A DNA stretch of 64,000 bases from Pseudomonas sp. HS6 (GCF_023375815.1 NZ_CP067412.1:62001-126000), one strand, 5' to 3'; numbered from the stretch's first letter, positions 8,639-17,215 are shown. The notes: generated from the sequence alone by a model not told the origin. Program-made: numbers and translations.

Positions 8639-9181
8639 TTAGAGCCCGCGCACATCCCGGTCTTCGATCGGACGGCTCTGGCGCAGGCGCTTGCCGCCCA
8701 GTACCACCCAGTCGATCAGACGGAACAGGCATTCAAGGCCGAACGACAGCAGCAACGCGCCGCTCATGCCCCAGATCATCGCCTCAGGCGTCAGCAGAAT
8801 CTGATAGCTGTAGCCGTTCCAGGTCTCCTTGCGGATGTCCGGATCAGCGGCCAGCGCCACTTGCAGCACACGGATGTACCACGGGCCCTGCATCGCCTGG
8901 AATTGCTTATCCAACGCAGTCTGACGCGCGAGCAAGGTGCTCAGGCTGTCGGCATCGCTGCGAAACACCGGGTCTTCACTGGCGCGATAGTGGGCGACCA
9001 GCGCCTGAATATCACCTTTGAAAAACTGCTCGGCAGTGCCCTGGAAGCCACGCAGACCGGTCTGCGCCTCGATCAGATGCGCTTCGACCCGCTTGGCGTA
9101 ATCGTTGATGAATCCCGGCACCTGGACACCGATCAACAGGCCCGCCGCAAACAACACCAGCCGTAGATAACTGAGCAACAT
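8639..9181 (-). CDS. DUF2937 family membrane protein
   Basis: A 180-residue protein with a membrane segment at each end (about residues 3-20 and 135-160). The middle is soluble, and the N-terminus LLIGVQVPGFINDYAKRVEAHL is typical of DUF2937. The topology suggests an inner-membrane hairpin with a periplasmic domain. No function is known. It converges with the LysR gene (4-base gap) and lies 13 bases after the amidotransferase gene on the same strand, so co-transcription is plausible. Confidence 0.8.
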   Translation of the reverse strand: MLLSYLRLVLFAAGLLIGVQVPGFINDYAKRVEAHLIEAQTGLRGFQGTAEQFFKGDIQALVAHYRASEDPVFRSDADSLSTLLARQTALDKQFQAMQGPWYIRVLQVALAADPDIRKETWNGYSYQILLTPEAMIWGMSGALLLSFGLECLFRLIDWVVLGGKRLRQSRPIEDRDVRGL

Positions 9182-9194
9182 GGGGGTGCAATCC

Positions 9195-9971
9195 TTATTC
9201 GGTCTTGCCTTGGCTTACGCATTCGCCGCGTCGCCACAGGCTCCATTGGCCCGGTTCGTAGCGGGTCCAGGTTTCATTTTCGGTCAGTGGTTCGGTGGCA
9301 ATCACCGTGACCACGTCGTTGGGCGTGGTTTCGGCCTGGAAATCGACGATCACATCGACGTCCTTGAGCCGCGCCGGGCCGAACGGTGCGCGTCGGGTGA
9401 TCTGTGCAAGTTTGGTCGAGCAATAGCAGAACAGCCAGTCGCCGTCGCTGAGCAGGCAGTTGAACACGCCTTTGCTGCGGTATTCGGCGCAAGCGGCGAC
9501 CAGATCCGGCAGCAGTACTTCTATATCGACCGGTTCCGGAAACGCTGCACGTACGCGGTTGAGCAAATCGCAGAACGCCGCTTCGCTGTCGGTATCGCCG
9601 ACCGGGCGGTAGAAACTCTTGATCGGGGTGAAATCGGCGAGCTGGCCATTGTGTGCGAAGCACCAGTTGCGCCCCCACAGTTCGCGGACGAACGGGTGGG
9701 TGTTGGACAGGCAGACCTTGCCGACGTTGGCCTGGCGGATATGACCGATCACCACTTCGCTCTTGATCGGATAACGCTGCACCAGATTGGCGACTTCCGA
9801 TTCGCAGCTGGCCGCCGGGTCCTGGAACAGCCGCAACCCGCGACCTTCATAGAACGCGATGCCCCAGCCATCGCGGTGCGGGCCGGTCCGACCGCCACGC
9901 TGCATCAGCCCGGTGAAGCTGAACACGATATCGGTCGGCACGTTGGCGCTCATGCCCAATAGTTCACACAT
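9195..9971 (-). CDS. Class II glutamine amidotransferase (YafJ-like)
   Basis: A 258-residue protein starting [19 protein letters not shown]. Cys2, exposed after Met removal, is the Ntn-hydrolase nucleophile, and the [19 protein letters not shown] segment with WCFAHNGQL forms the glutaminase site. These stand-alone domains resemble the glutaminase half of GlmS/PurF; their acceptor is unknown. The reading frame extends upstream, but the conserved Met-Cys start at 9971 is required for activity, so I chose it. Confidence 0.88.
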   Translation of the reverse strand: MCELLGMSANVPTDIVFSFTGLMQRGGRTGPHRDGWGIAFYEGRGLRLFQDPAASCESEVANLVQRYPIKSEVVIGHIRQANVGKVCLSNTHPFVRELWGRNWCFAHNGQLADFTPIKSFYRPVGDTDSEAAFCDLLNRVRAAFPEPVDIEVLLPDLVAACAEYRSKGVFNCLLSDGDWLFCYCSTKLAQITRRAPFGPARLKDVDVIVDFQAETTPNDVVTVIATEPLTENETWTRYEPGQWSLWRRGECVSQGKTE

Positions 9972-9987
9972 GTGCGGACTCTCGTGA

Positions 9988-10488
9988 TTACAGACGCGGC
10001 TCGACGCGCATGCGCTGCGGATTGTTCGGCAGCGGTGGACGGCCATAACGATCATCGCCGGCGGCGCCGAACGGTTGATCGCCGTCACGCTCGTCATCGG
10101 CACGGGCGGCTGCGCGGGCGGCCTCGGCCTGCTCCTTGCGCGCCTTCGAAGCGCGTTCGATCGGGAAGCGGATCAGCACGAAAATCAGGTACAGGCCGAA
10201 CGCGATCATGGCGTACATGAGCAATTCGGAAATCGCGCGCCAGGCGTTGTTGCCCACCTTGAACGCCAGATCCAGCGCCGTGATGGCGATGGCCGGGGCG
10301 AATTTTTCCTTCACCGGGTCGATGATGGTCGGGCTGAACAGCAACACCGCCATCAGCACACGCAGCGGCTCGCGCAGCCAGCGCCACATCCAGCGGGTCA
10401 TGCGCATCCACACCAACAGGCAGCCCACGGCGGCAAAGGCGTAGAGGCCCCAGGCGATCAGATAGTCGTTCTCGGTCATGGTGTCCAT
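9988..10488 (-). CDS. Conserved hypothetical inner-membrane protein
   Basis: A 166-residue protein with membrane segments at about residues 9-27, 40-55 and 88-108, then a cytoplasmic tail rich in Ala, Arg, Glu and Asp ([20 protein letters not shown]) ending in a Pro/Arg-rich stretch. No enzymatic motif is visible and I do not recognise a named family. A second ATG at 10479 ([10 protein letters not shown]) has a GGA 6 bases upstream and could be the true start. It lies 16 bases upstream of the amidotransferase on the same strand, so the two are probably one unit with DUF2937. Confidence 0.7.
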   Translation of the reverse strand: MDTMTENDYLIAWGLYAFAAVGCLLVWMRMTRWMWRWLREPLRVLMAVLLFSPTIIDPVKEKFAPAIAITALDLAFKVGNNAWRAISELLMYAMIAFGLYLIFVLIRFPIERASKARKEQAEAARAAARADDERDGDQPFGAAGDDRYGRPPLPNNPQRMRVEPRL

Positions 10489-10587
10489 GGCAAGGCAGGC
10501 AAAGAGGCGCTTATAGTAACGACTTTTCGCACATCAGGCTTCCCCGCCGTCCGTGCGGTCCTCATTTGTCATGTTCGAGAGCCCTCC

Positions 10588-12642
10588 ATGCCTGTATCCG
10601 CCAACATCACCAGCGCCCCGATTGCCCGCAAGGATGCCGGTCAGGACCCGTATGCCTGGCTGCAGGAACGCGACACCGACGCGGTGCTCGACTACCTCAA
10701 GGCCGAAAACGACTACCAGCAGGCGCAGACCGCCGATCAGGCCGAACTGCGTGAAACCCTGTTCGAGGAGATCAAGGGCCGGATCCTCGAAACCGACCTG
10801 TCCCTGCCGTCGCCGTGGGGCCCGTATTTGTATTACACGCGCACCACGGCCGGTGACGAATACCCTCGCCACTACCGCTGCCCGCGTCCGGTCGACGACA
10901 GCCTGACACTGGACGAAAGCCGCGAGCAGTTGCTGCTTGACCCGAACGCCCTGGCCAATGGCGGTTTTTTCTCCCTCGGCGCGTTCAGCATCAGCCCGGA
11001 TCACCAGCGTCTGGCCTACAGCGTCGATGCCTCGGGCGACGAGATTTACACGCTGTTCGTGAAGGAATTATCCAGCGAACGTGTCAGCGAACTGGAGTTC
11101 CAGGACTGCGACGGCAGCATGACCTGGGCCAACGACAGCCTGACCCTGTTCTTCGGCGAGCTCGACGACACCCATCGCCCGCATAAACTGTTCCGCTACC
11201 GCCTCGACGGCACCGCCGCTGAAGAGGTGTTCCACGAGCCGGACGGGCGTTTCTTCCTGCATTGCTACCGCGCCAGCTCCGAGCAGCAATTGCTGCTGTC
11301 CCTGGGCAGCAAGACCACCAGCGAAATCTGGGCGCTGGATGCCAATCAGCCGCACCAGCCGTTCACCTGCCTGGCGCCACGGGTCGAGGATCACGAATAC
11401 GACGTCGACCACGGCAAGCTCGATGGCGAATGGACCTGGTTCATCCGCACCAACCGCGACGGCATCAACTTCGCCCTTTACCAGACGCCGGACACCGGCA
11501 GCGCACCGAGCGAAGCCGACTGGCAGAACCTGATCCCGCACAGTGATGCGGTGATGCTCGATGGGGTGACTCTCAACGCCGAAGCCTTGACCCTGAGCTT
11601 GCGTGAAGGCGGCTTGCCGATCATCGAGGTTCGCCCACACGGTCTGGCGCCTTATCGCGTGCAATTGCCGGACGCGGCCTACAGCCTCTATGTGCAAAAC
11701 AGCCTGGAATTCGAAAGCGACCGTATCCGCCTGCGCTACGAGGCGCTCAATCGTCCGGCTCAGGTTCGCCAATTGATTCTCGCCACCGGCGCGCAGGAAG
11801 TGCTCAAGGAAACCCCGGTGCTCGGCCCGTTCGACGCCGACGCCTACGTCAGCCAGCGCCTGTGGGCCAGCGCACCGGACGGCACGCTGGTGCCGATCAG
11901 CCTGGTGATGAAGCGGGAAATGGTCGGCAAACCGGTACCGCTGTACCTCTACGGTTACGGCGCCTACGGTTCGAGCCTCGATCCGTGGTTCTCCCACGCC
12001 CGTCTGAGCCCGCTGGATCGCGGCATGGCGTTCGCCATCGCCCACGTGCGCGGCGGCGGTGAACTGGGCGAAGCCTGGTACCGCGCCGGCAAGCAGGAAC
12101 ACAAGCAAAACACCTTCAGCGACTTCATTGCCTGCGCCGAGTTCTTGATCCTCAACGGCGTCACGACCGCGCCGCAACTGGCGATCAGCGGCGGCAGCGC
12201 CGGTGGTTTGCTGATTGGCGCGGTGCTCAATCAGCGCCCGGAGCTGTTCGGCGTGGCGATTGCCGAAGTGCCGTTCGTCGATGTACTCAACACCATGCTC
12301 GACCCGGATCTGCCGCTGACCGTCACCGAATACGACGAGTGGGGCAACCCCGAGGAGCCAGACGTTTACGAACGGATCAAGGCCTACGCGCCGTACGAAA
12401 ACGTCAGCGCGCAGGCTTATCCCGCAACCCTGGTGATCGCCGGCTACAACGACAGCCGCGTGCAGTACTGGGAAGCGGCCAAGTGGGTGGCGAAGTTGCG
12501 CGCGACCAAGACCGACGACAATCCGCTGCTGCTCAAGACCGAACTGGGCGCCGGCCACGGCGGCATGAGTGGTCGTTATCAGGGATTACGTGACGTAGCC
12601 CTCGAATATGCATTTGTTTTCAAGGTTCTGGGCATCGCCTGA
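10588..12642 (+). CDS. ptrB: Oligopeptidase B (S9A prolyl-oligopeptidase family)
   Basis: A 684-residue cytoplasmic serine peptidase with an N-terminal seven-blade propeller and a C-terminal alpha/beta-hydrolase domain. The catalytic triad is visible: Ser537 in ISGGSAGG, Asp622 in GYNDSRV and His657 in GAGHGGMSG. HVRGGGELGEAWY is also a family hallmark. Oligopeptidase B cuts short peptides after Arg or Lys. The frame opens further upstream, but ATG 10588 (MPVSANITSAPIARKD) fits the usual family length. A strong stem-loop follows at 12680. Confidence 0.9.
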   Translation: MPVSANITSAPIARKDAGQDPYAWLQERDTDAVLDYLKAENDYQQAQTADQAELRETLFEEIKGRILETDLSLPSPWGPYLYYTRTTAGDEYPRHYRCPRPVDDSLTLDESREQLLLDPNALANGGFFSLGAFSISPDHQRLAYSVDASGDEIYTLFVKELSSERVSELEFQDCDGSMTWANDSLTLFFGELDDTHRPHKLFRYRLDGTAAEEVFHEPDGRFFLHCYRASSEQQLLLSLGSKTTSEIWALDANQPHQPFTCLAPRVEDHEYDVDHGKLDGEWTWFIRTNRDGINFALYQTPDTGSAPSEADWQNLIPHSDAVMLDGVTLNAEALTLSLREGGLPIIEVRPHGLAPYRVQLPDAAYSLYVQNSLEFESDRIRLRYEALNRPAQVRQLILATGAQEVLKETPVLGPFDADAYVSQRLWASAPDGTLVPISLVMKREMVGKPVPLYLYGYGAYGSSLDPWFSHARLSPLDRGMAFAIAHVRGGGELGEAWYRAGKQEHKQNTFSDFIACAEFLILNGVTTAPQLAISGGSAGGLLIGAVLNQRPELFGVAIAEVPFVDVLNTMLDPDLPLTVTEYDEWGNPEEPDVYERIKAYAPYENVSAQAYPATLVIAGYNDSRVQYWEAAKWVAKLRATKTDDNPLLLKTELGAGHGGMSGRYQGLRDVALEYAFVFKVLGIA

Positions 12643-12679
12643 GGAACTCCGCCGGTCAGTCAGGTCTTAATTCCCGACG

Positions 12680-12709
12680 CCGGGCGCCGATAATCAAGTC
12701 GGCGCCCGG
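12680..12709. terminator. Perfect 11-bp stem-loop after oligopeptidase B
   Basis: ccgggcgccga (12680-12690) pairs exactly with tcggcgcccgg (12699-12709) around an 8-base loop. There is no T tract after it, so it may be an intergenic transcript-stabilising hairpin or a weak terminator between ptrB and the cNMP-binding gene. Confidence 0.55.
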
Positions 12710-12750
12710 TGGCGAGCCTGCAAACCGACACAACAAAAAGACCGCACGAC

Positions 12751-13224
12751 ATGTCAGAACCAACCTTGTTGAACAACGAAATCCGCGACTGGCTGATGGA
12801 CTGCGGCCTGTTCGATCAATTGCAACTGGCGGATTTCGCCGCCGCTTCGGGCTACTTCAGCATCAGTACCGTGGCCGAGGGCGAAGCGATCTTTCGCGAA
12901 GGCGATGCCGGCAGTTTCATGTGCATCATCCACACCGGCCAGGTGGCCGTGCAGAAAACCGGCAGCGACGGCCAGGTCGTGACCATGGCCACCCTGCGTG
13001 GCGGACGGGCGTTCGGCGAAATGGCGGTGCTGGATGGCGAACGTCGCTCAGCGACTTGCGTGGCAGCGAGCAACTGTCAGTTGCTCAACCTCGGCAAGGA
13101 CTCGCTGGAAAAAATGCTCAACGACGCGCCGAAAATCGCCGCCAAGATCATCCGCGCCCTCGCCGTCTCCCTGTCCAAACGCCTGCGCATGGCCGACGGC
13201 CAACTGGCGGCGCAACAGATCTAG
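12751..13224 (+). CDS. Cyclic nucleotide-binding domain protein (Crp-like sensor only)
   Basis: A 157-residue protein consisting of one cNMP-binding beta-barrel: GEAIFREGDAGSFMCIIHTG, then GGRAFGEMAVLDGERRSATC as the phosphate-binding cassette (FGEMAVLDGERRSA). There is no helix-turn-helix domain after the barrel, so it is a stand-alone sensor or regulatory subunit rather than a Crp/Fnr transcription factor. Its stop shares the bases CTAG with the stop of the convergent Pro-rich gene. Confidence 0.85.
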   Translation: MSEPTLLNNEIRDWLMDCGLFDQLQLADFAAASGYFSISTVAEGEAIFREGDAGSFMCIIHTGQVAVQKTGSDGQVVTMATLRGGRAFGEMAVLDGERRSATCVAASNCQLLNLGKDSLEKMLNDAPKIAAKIIRALAVSLSKRLRMADGQLAAQQI

Positions 13225-13505
13225 CCGCCGGGGGATTTGGCTTTGCCGTCGCTGGGTTCGATACCCGGCACCGGCTGATCCTTGGACGGCGGGCTGGGCA
13301 TTTCGATCGGCACCAGTGGCGGCCCGCCACTGCCTGAACCGGTCTTGGGAATCGGTACCGGGCTGATTTGCGGATACGGGGTTGGCGTCGCAGTGCCGGG
13401 CGAACCCGGTTGCGGCGTCGGGCTGACGGGAATCGTCTGTTGGGCGTGCACTGCAGTTATCGAGAGCGCGGCCAGGGTAATGACCGTTAGAATGGTGCGC
13501 TTCAT
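13221..13505 (-). CDS. Small secreted proline-rich protein
   Basis: A 94-residue protein with a clear Sec signal peptide (MKRTILTVITLAALSITAVHAQ, cleavage after AHA-like VHA). The mature part is dominated by Pro, Gly, Ser and Thr (TPQPGSPGTATPTPYPQISP and later PSPPSKDQPVPG). It is probably an unstructured periplasmic or surface-exposed peptide; no family is recognised. It overlaps the convergent cNMP-binding gene by 4 bases and is divergent from the spermidine-synthase-like gene. Confidence 0.65.
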   Translation of the reverse strand: MKRTILTVITLAALSITAVHAQQTIPVSPTPQPGSPGTATPTPYPQISPVPIPKTGSGSGGPPLVPIEMPSPPSKDQPVPGIEPSDGKAKSPGG

Positions 13506-13584
13506 CAAGGGCTCCGTTGGCCTGAAGTCTGCGTTCAGGCTACTCCCAACGCGCCTGCTTGCCTTCCCCTCTTTAGAGATTTCC

Positions 13585-14271
13585 ATGAAACGTTTCGTTC
13601 TGCTCGACACCACGCCGATCCCTGACAACGGCGGAGCCCTGTGCCTGTTCGAGTACGGCGAGGACTTTGTCATCAAGATCCAGGGCGGCGACGGCGGGCA
13701 ATTGATGAACACCCGCATGCACGGTTCCGAAGACGCATTGGCCGAGATTCCGTGCCGCAAGGTTGCCGGCCGGCCGAACTCGCGGGTGCTGATCGGCGGC
13801 CTGGGCATGGGCTTCACCCTCGCTTCCGCGCTAAAGCACCTGGGCAAGAGCGCCGAAGTGGTGGTTGCCGAACTGGTGCCCGGCGTCGTTGAATGGAACC
13901 GTGGCCCGCTTGGCGAAAAGTCCGGGCGCCCGCTGCTCGACCCACGCACGGTGATCCGTCAGGAAGACGTGGCCAAGGTGCTGCAAAGCGAGCCGAACGG
14001 TTTCGACGCAATCATGCTCGACGTCGACAACGGCCCCGAAGGCCTGACCCAGAAGGCCAACAGCTGGCTGTATTCCGCCGCAGGCCTGGCCGCGTGCGCC
14101 AAGGCGATGCGGCCCAAAGGCGTGCTGGCGGTGTGGTCGGCCAGCGCCGACCGGCAGTTTTCCGACAAATTGAAGAAGGCCGGTTTCAAGGCCGAGGAAG
14201 TGCAGGTCTTCGCCCACGGCAACAAGGGCACCCGCCACACGATCTGGATTGCCGAGAAGCTCAAGGGCTGA
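13585..14271 (+). CDS. Spermidine synthase-like methyltransferase-fold protein
   Basis: A 228-residue Rossmann-fold protein with the SAM-binding-type motif VLIGGLGMGFTLASAL and the acidic loop AELVPGVVEWN, then FDAIMLDVDNGPEGL. These are the spermine/spermidine synthase superfamily features, but the protein lacks the N-terminal beta domain and is shorter than SpeE, so it is a SpeE-like protein of unknown substrate. ATG 13585 matches the conserved MKRFVLLDT start. Confidence 0.8.
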   Translation: MKRFVLLDTTPIPDNGGALCLFEYGEDFVIKIQGGDGGQLMNTRMHGSEDALAEIPCRKVAGRPNSRVLIGGLGMGFTLASALKHLGKSAEVVVAELVPGVVEWNRGPLGEKSGRPLLDPRTVIRQEDVAKVLQSEPNGFDAIMLDVDNGPEGLTQKANSWLYSAAGLAACAKAMRPKGVLAVWSASADRQFSDKLKKAGFKAEEVQVFAHGNKGTRHTIWIAEKLKG

Positions 14272-14320
14272 GCTAAACTTGCGTCATAACCGTCATTAGT
14301 CTTTCTACAAAGGTGAACCC

Positions 14321-14692
14321 ATGAGTTCGTCCACCCCGACCAACACTTCGAAGCTGGATCGCATCCTCGCCGACAACCAGCGCGACAAGGAAATGGGCTA
14401 CCGCGACAAGGCCCTGAAGATGTACCCGCATGTGTGCGGCCGCTGCGCCCGTGAGTTTTCCGGCAAGCGCCTGAGCGAGCTGACCGTGCATCACCGTGAC
14501 CACAACCACGACAACAACCCGCAGGACGGTTCCAACTGGGAACTGCTGTGCCTGTACTGCCACGACAACGAGCACTCGCGCTACACCGACCAGCAGTATT
14601 TCGGCGAAGGCTCGCTGAGCACGCCGAAAATCGCCAAGGCCACGCACAACCCGTTTGCGGCGCTGGCCGGCCTGATGAAAAAAGAAGACTGA
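14321..14692 (+). CDS. yajD: YajD-type HNH nuclease
   Basis: A 123-residue protein. Cysteine pairs CGRC and LCLYC flank a VHHRDHNHDNNPQDGSNWEL core, which is the HNH signature with structural zinc. This is the conserved YajD family, small HNH endonuclease-like proteins whose cellular job is not established. It has its own ribosome-binding region (AAAGGTG about 8 bases before the ATG) and is followed by a strong hairpin at 14710. Confidence 0.88.
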   Translation: MSSSTPTNTSKLDRILADNQRDKEMGYRDKALKMYPHVCGRCAREFSGKRLSELTVHHRDHNHDNNPQDGSNWELLCLYCHDNEHSRYTDQQYFGEGSLSTPKIAKATHNPFAALAGLMKKED

Positions 14693-14709
14693 TCTTCATT
14701 GCCTGAAAG

Positions 14710-14741
14710 GGCCTCTTCGCTGGCAAGCCAGCGAAGAGGCC
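14710..14741. repeat. Perfect 15-bp palindrome, REP-like, after yajD
   Basis: ggcctcttcgctggc pairs exactly with gccagcgaagaggcc across a 2-base centre. The core cgctggcaagccagc is the same as in the REPIN at 15785, so it belongs to the same repeat family and probably also ends or protects the yajD transcript. Confidence 0.7.
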
Positions 14742-14826
14742 ATCACCGACGCCACAGATCCTGAATCTGCCCGCCCTCTCCCAATCCCCGTATAATCGCC
14801 CTCTTTTTCCCGAAGGCACCCCGCTC

Positions 14827-15297
14827 GTGGCAGACAAACGGTACAGCTGCATTGGTTTGTATAACCCCAAATCACCGGAAAACGTCGGTTCGGTGATGCG
14901 CGCCGCAGGCTGTTACGGCGTGTCGACCGTGTTCTACACCGGCAAGCGCTATGAACGCGCCGCCGATTTCGTCACCGACACCAAGCGCGTGCACTACGAC
15001 ATCCCGCTGATCGGCATCGACGATCTGAAAAAGATCCTGCCGCTCAACTGCGTACCTGTCGCCGTGGAACTGGTCGACGGTGCCCGTCCGCTGCCGGAAT
15101 ACACTCACCCGGATCGTGCCTTGTACATCTTCGGCCCCGAAGACGGCTCGCTGGATCAAGAGATCCGCGACTGGTGCGAAGACGTCGTGTACATCCCGAC
15201 CACCGGTTGCATGAACCTCGCCGCCACGGTCAACGTCGTGCTTTACGACCGTATGGCCAAAGGCTTGAACACCCGTTCCGGGCCGAAATTCCGCTGA
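14827..15297 (+). CDS. TrmH/SpoU-family RNA methyltransferase
   Basis: A 156-residue SPOUT protein beginning with a GTG start (MADKRYSCIGLYNPKSPENV). Motif 1 is NPKSPENVGSVMRAAGCYG, motif 2 is ALYIFGPEDGSLDQ, and motif 3 is VYIPTTGCMNLAATVNVVLYD; together they form the SAM-binding trefoil knot. The family 2'-O-methylates tRNA or rRNA riboses. The position modified cannot be told from sequence alone; the length is close to TrmL, but the N-terminus differs from it. Confidence 0.85.
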   Translation: MADKRYSCIGLYNPKSPENVGSVMRAAGCYGVSTVFYTGKRYERAADFVTDTKRVHYDIPLIGIDDLKKILPLNCVPVAVELVDGARPLPEYTHPDRALYIFGPEDGSLDQEIRDWCEDVVYIPTTGCMNLAATVNVVLYDRMAKGLNTRSGPKFR

Positions 15298-15378
15298 ACC
15301 GCCGCACATCCGATGGAACGAGCTGACCGCCAATGCAGTCAGCTTGTTTATCCATTACTCATTGCCTGGAGAAAGATC

Positions 15379-15756
15379 ATGACCGAGCTCAAACGCGTCG
15401 AGCGTATCGAATCCACCCCGTTCCAGACCCGTTCCGAACAGAACGTGGAAGGCTGGGAGCGCATCGGCTCGCTGGCCGGCGGCGTGATCATGGTCGGCAA
15501 GGGCCTGCGCCGTGGCGGCGTGTTCGGTTTGATTCAGGTGGCGATTGGCGGCGTGGCCATGGCCCGTGGCATTACCGGGCACAGTTCGGTGAAAAGCCTG
15601 CTGGAGAAAAGCCGTCAGGACATGAACAACGTGCGCACGAAGATCGAGCGGGCCGGTGAAGAGCTGAGCAAGCTCAAAGCCAATGCCGAAGCGGCGACCA
15701 AAACCGCCACCGTGACCGGCAATGATTCGGTGAAATCGCCAAAGGCCGGGGTTTGA
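15379..15756 (+). CDS. DUF2892 (YgaP-like transmembrane domain) protein
   Basis: A 125-residue protein. A short hydrophobic region (about residues 32-60, GGVIMVGKGLRRGGVFGLIQ then VAIGGVAMARGITG) is followed by an amphipathic, probably coiled-coil tail with many Lys, Glu and Ala. This matches the DUF2892/YgaP transmembrane family. I chose the ATG at 15379, which follows a GGAGAAAG ribosome-binding site. It is the last gene before the REPIN. Confidence 0.72.
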   Translation: MTELKRVERIESTPFQTRSEQNVEGWERIGSLAGGVIMVGKGLRRGGVFGLIQVAIGGVAMARGITGHSSVKSLLEKSRQDMNNVRTKIERAGEELSKLKANAEAATKTATVTGNDSVKSPKAGV

Positions 15757-15784
15757 TCCTGAACTTGCGTTGAGGCTGATGGCC

Positions 15785-15878
15785 TCATCGCTGGCAAGCC
15801 AGCTCCCACAATGTTTTGGGCTGGAGACCAATCGGTGGTCACCACACAAACCTGTGGGAGCTGGCTTGCCAGCGATGA
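15785..15878. repeat. REPIN: two inverted 26-bp REP copies
   Basis: tcatcgctggcaagccagct plus cccaca (15785-15810) is repeated as its exact reverse complement at 15853-15878, with 42 bases between. Each copy contains its own small palindrome (ctggc-aa-gccag). The paired, head-to-head arrangement is that of a Pseudomonas REP doublet (REPIN), mobilised in trans by RAYT transposases. No RAYT gene is in the window. Confidence 0.85.
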
Positions 15879-15883
15879 CGGTA

Positions 15884-17113
15884 TTACTGCAGTAACGCAG
15901 TATCGAGGACTTTGGACGACTCGCCGAGAATGCTTTCGGCGAGTTGCACAAATGCCTTGGTATCCACCGTCCCCAGATGCATCGCCCCGCGCAGCACGTC
16001 GTCCAGCGAGCGCTTGTTGCGTGTCTTCAGGCGAATCTCGCCATCGAGCTCCTGTAACAACAGCACCGTTTTCGACAGCTGCGCCGGGCTGATCTGCTCG
16101 CCGCGCAGTGTGCTGACCTTCTGGCTGTCCTTGGCCAGTTTCACCTGCAATGCCTGATAACGCTCGTCGCTCATGCCGCCAGCACGGCGCACCAGTTCGA
16201 CGGCGTAATACTCGGCGAATCCTTCCTTGATCCAGTCACTGCGCTGCTCGTCGTTGATCCGTCCGAACACCTGCGCCAGCTCACGGACCAAGGGGCTGCT
16301 GCCGCTCTCGCTGACCAGCGGCAAGCGCGTGTTCAGGTAGATCGACTCCCGCGCCGCCAGACTGCCGCGCCACATCGGGTCGTTGGCGCCGACGATCAGC
16401 AGTTTGGTCGGGTGGCGGGGAAACACCGCCTGCACCTGCGGCCAGACAAACGTCAGCAATGTCAGCACGTCCATCCGGCGCATGCCCTGCCCTTGCGGCG
16501 ACGCCACCGTCACTTCGGTTTCACCCAGCCGCGTGCGGCGGCTGCCGAGATGACCGGCAAGCATCCATCCCGTGGGCCGGTCGAACAGACGGGACGGATT
16601 GTCGATGCGGAATTTGTTCTTGCCGATGCGCGGCCAGGCGGTTTCGACGCTTTTCCAGCCGTCGGGCAGTTCGAATTGCAGGCGTGAGACCAGTTCAATG
16701 CCGTCCTGCTGATCGAGTTTGGCCGGCGGCACCAGTTCATCGCCGCGCATCAGCGCCCAGGTCGGGGTCATGCGCGTGTCGAAGCTGCCGTTCTTGCGGC
16801 CGTGGCTGATGCGCACGCGGTAGGTCAGGCTGGCCTTGTCCGCCGTCGGGCGCCACACGCCGCGCGCCTGCTGGCCCGGCGTCAGTTGCCATTGGCCGTC
16901 GGCCTTGAAGTCGCTGTAGTGGCTGCCGTCGCCGAGGTCGAAATCCAGACTGCGCACGGCCTCGCCTTTGGCAAGGGTCAGGCGCACTTCCGCCTGATCG
17001 CTTTGCGGCAACAGACGCACGTGGTAATCCAGATCGACCTTCTTCGCCGCCCACACCGGCGCGCTCAGCATCAGCAGTCCGACGATCAGCGTCCGGCGCA
17101 ATCCCACAGCCAT
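15884..17113 (-). CDS. Gluzincin-like (M61/M1-type) protein lacking zinc histidines
   Basis: A 409-residue exported protein with a signal peptide (TLIVGLLMLSAPVWA). The N-terminal half is a beta-sandwich as in M61/M1 peptidases, and the C-terminal half is helical. At the place of HExxH it has RELAQ (Arg277, Gln281), yet the downstream WIKEGFAEYYA that normally supplies the third zinc ligand is kept. It is therefore probably a catalytically dead peptidase-fold protein in the periplasm. ATG 17113 has AAGGAG 5 bases upstream. It lies just after the 15-bp tandem repeat and the ycgN gene on this strand. Confidence 0.7.
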   Translation of the reverse strand: MAVGLRRTLIVGLLMLSAPVWAAKKVDLDYHVRLLPQSDQAEVRLTLAKGEAVRSLDFDLGDGSHYSDFKADGQWQLTPGQQARGVWRPTADKASLTYRVRISHGRKNGSFDTRMTPTWALMRGDELVPPAKLDQQDGIELVSRLQFELPDGWKSVETAWPRIGKNKFRIDNPSRLFDRPTGWMLAGHLGSRRTRLGETEVTVASPQGQGMRRMDVLTLLTFVWPQVQAVFPRHPTKLLIVGANDPMWRGSLAARESIYLNTRLPLVSESGSSPLVRELAQVFGRINDEQRSDWIKEGFAEYYAVELVRRAGGMSDERYQALQVKLAKDSQKVSTLRGEQISPAQLSKTVLLLQELDGEIRLKTRNKRSLDDVLRGAMHLGTVDTKAFVQLAESILGESSKVLDTALLQ

Positions 17114-17155
17114 ACACACTCCTTGTTGAAACTTGAATTCTCGGCGGGGCTTACT

Positions 17156-17215
17156 CCTCAGAACTTAGCTCCTCAGAACTTAGCTCCTCAGAATTTAGCC
17201 CCTCAGAACTTAGCC
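17156..17215. repeat. Four tandem 15-bp repeats at the end of ycgN
   Basis: The unit cctcagaacttagct occurs at 17156, 17171, 17186 (two changes) and 17201 (one change). On the ycgN strand the repeat reads TAA GTT CTG AGG AGC in the gene's own frame, so it multiplies the stop codon and also a GAGGAG Shine-Dalgarno-like block. It probably arose by slippage from the end of ycgN. Confidence 0.85.

Noticed and set aside
10075..10587. A longer N-terminus for oligopeptidase B in the same frame
   Set aside because: It would run through the whole opposite-strand membrane-protein gene; the Met at 10588 gives the normal family start and length.
11068..12558. A 496-codon open frame antisense to oligopeptidase B
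   Set aside because: The plus-strand reading has the full S9 catalytic triad; the antisense frame has no recognisable domain.
17156..17215. CRISPR-like array
   Set aside because: The units are directly adjacent with no spacers, only 15 bp long and in frame with the ycgN stop; it is a minisatellite.
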